DNA from: Notamacropus eugenii
Taxonomy: Eukaryota > Chordata > Mammalia > Diprotodontia > Macropodidae
Assembly (NCBI RefSeq): GCF_028372415.1
Contig: NC_092872.1
Location: forward strand, 10,732,001-10,796,000
DNA length: 64,000 nt
Direction of reading: 5' to 3'
The notes beneath the pieces were generated by a model, which was not told the origin of the DNA, searched no databases, and saw only the letters and a program-made list of their open reading frames with translations. Positions 63,768 to 64,000 of the stretch are shown here, piece by piece. The translations under genes were made by a program, and so were the position numbers. Numbering within the stretch: the first letter of the stretch is position 1; every line of letters begins with the position of its first letter.

Positions 63768-63910
63768 CTCACAGGGACTTTTCCCCTTGCTCAGGTCAGA
63801 GGCACATATCATGTCTTCCTGGATGAGTACAAAGCTTCCATAGAGGATTTGGCACAAAAGCTGATCAAGAAGTGGTACCTGAGCCTCCTGAAGCCTGTGC
63901 ACCAGTGTAC
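63768..63910 (-). CDS. PRSS38: S1 serine protease (PRSS38-like), penultimate exon
   Basis: A 143-bp exon, a usual size for this position in S1 protease genes. On the minus strand it lies between an acceptor CTGACCTCTCAG and a consensus donor GAG|GTAAGT. It enters in phase 1 and leaves in phase 0, the standard pattern for the family. The 47 codons include LQEAQVPLLD, LLCQILYG, IQEDMICASD and KSPCE, giving cysteines at the family positions 168, 182 and 191. Residue 189, the base of the S1 pocket, reads as Ser rather than the trypsin Asp (S-P-C-E before G193-D194-S195), so cleavage after Arg/Lys is not expected. No stop or frameshift is seen. The gene continues upstream beyond 64000. The next intron begins 63911 and carries a hAT fossil within 30 bases of this exon. 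Confidence 0.87.
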
Positions 63911-63937
63911 CTGAGAGGTCAGAATCCGAGAGGCCAC

Positions 63938-64000
63938 AGTCAGTCAAAAGGCCACACTTAAGGACCTAGAAGGTCACATGTGGCTCAAGACCCAGGTTCC
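63938..64000 (+). mobile_element. hAT DNA-transposon end, cut by window edge
   Basis: GTCAAAAGGCCACACTTAAG, GACCTAGAAGGTCACATGTG and CCCAGGTTCC match the terminal part of a short hAT-Charlie-type element with GGCCACATGTGGCC-like text. The terminus lies beyond 64000. Strand is given as the reading direction of these words. Confidence 0.65.

Noticed and set aside
63911..63970. Open frame continuing upstream of the protease exon, with a TDCG phrase recalling TGWG of S1 proteases
   Set aside because: The sequence is hAT transposon, and a better acceptor at 63911 gives the standard 143-bp exon and phase.

Overview
The window looks like marsupial (metatherian) genomic DNA. It is intron- and repeat-rich, CpG-poor, and has no operons or long host ORFs. 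It is dense in MIR/THER1 core-SINEs, L2 and L3/CR1 LINE remnants and Mar1-type SINEs (tRNA-like head plus the GAGAAGGAAATGGCAAAC-type RTE tail). It also holds a decayed RTE LINE, marsupial-type L1 and HAL1-like elements, and MER5-like hAT fossils. Family names are from recall of consensus sequences, not from a search. I cannot tell the species.

The only host gene I can support lies at the right edge on the minus strand. It is the last two coding exons (63768-63910 and 61732-61977) of a chymotrypsin-fold (S1) serine protease. Splice sites, phases and reading frames are intact, and the Ser195 motif GDSGGP opens the last exon. Its sequence most resembles PRSS38. Earlier exons (His57 and Asp102 parts) lie beyond 64000. 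The other host-derived item is a decayed histone H3 processed pseudogene at 9241-9479 (minus).

Layout. 1-4.3 kb: unique DNA, TG and polypyrimidine tracts, MIR and L3. 4.3-7.2 kb: a 2.9-kb L1/HAL1-type element with 5'UTR and ORF1 but no ORF2, inserted into a MIR with a 12-bp target duplication. 7.3-17 kb: unique DNA, the H3 pseudogene, a 1.3-kb L2, Mar1 and MIR copies. 17-41 kb: MIR, L2, L3 and hAT remnants, several degenerate ~40-bp tandem arrays and microsatellites. 41.4-44.7 kb: near-full-length decayed RTE. 45-53 kb: MIR, L2 and Mar1, plus a second copy of an unnamed repeat first seen at 40.3 kb. 53.2-56.8 kb: an old plus-strand L1 split by a younger minus-strand L1. 56.8-58.6 kb: a long GGAA tract, then an L2 flanked on both sides by the same ~41-bp minisatellite. 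58.7-61.3 kb: mostly unique. 61.3-64 kb: the protease 3' end.

No gene network is visible. The roughly 61 kb left of the protease reads as a gene-poor intergenic region. If the gene is PRSS38, this would fit the interval between PRSS38 and WNT9A seen in human, but no WNT exon is present here. A few non-repetitive stretches rich in homeodomain- or forkhead-like motifs are flagged as possible regulatory DNA, at low confidence.
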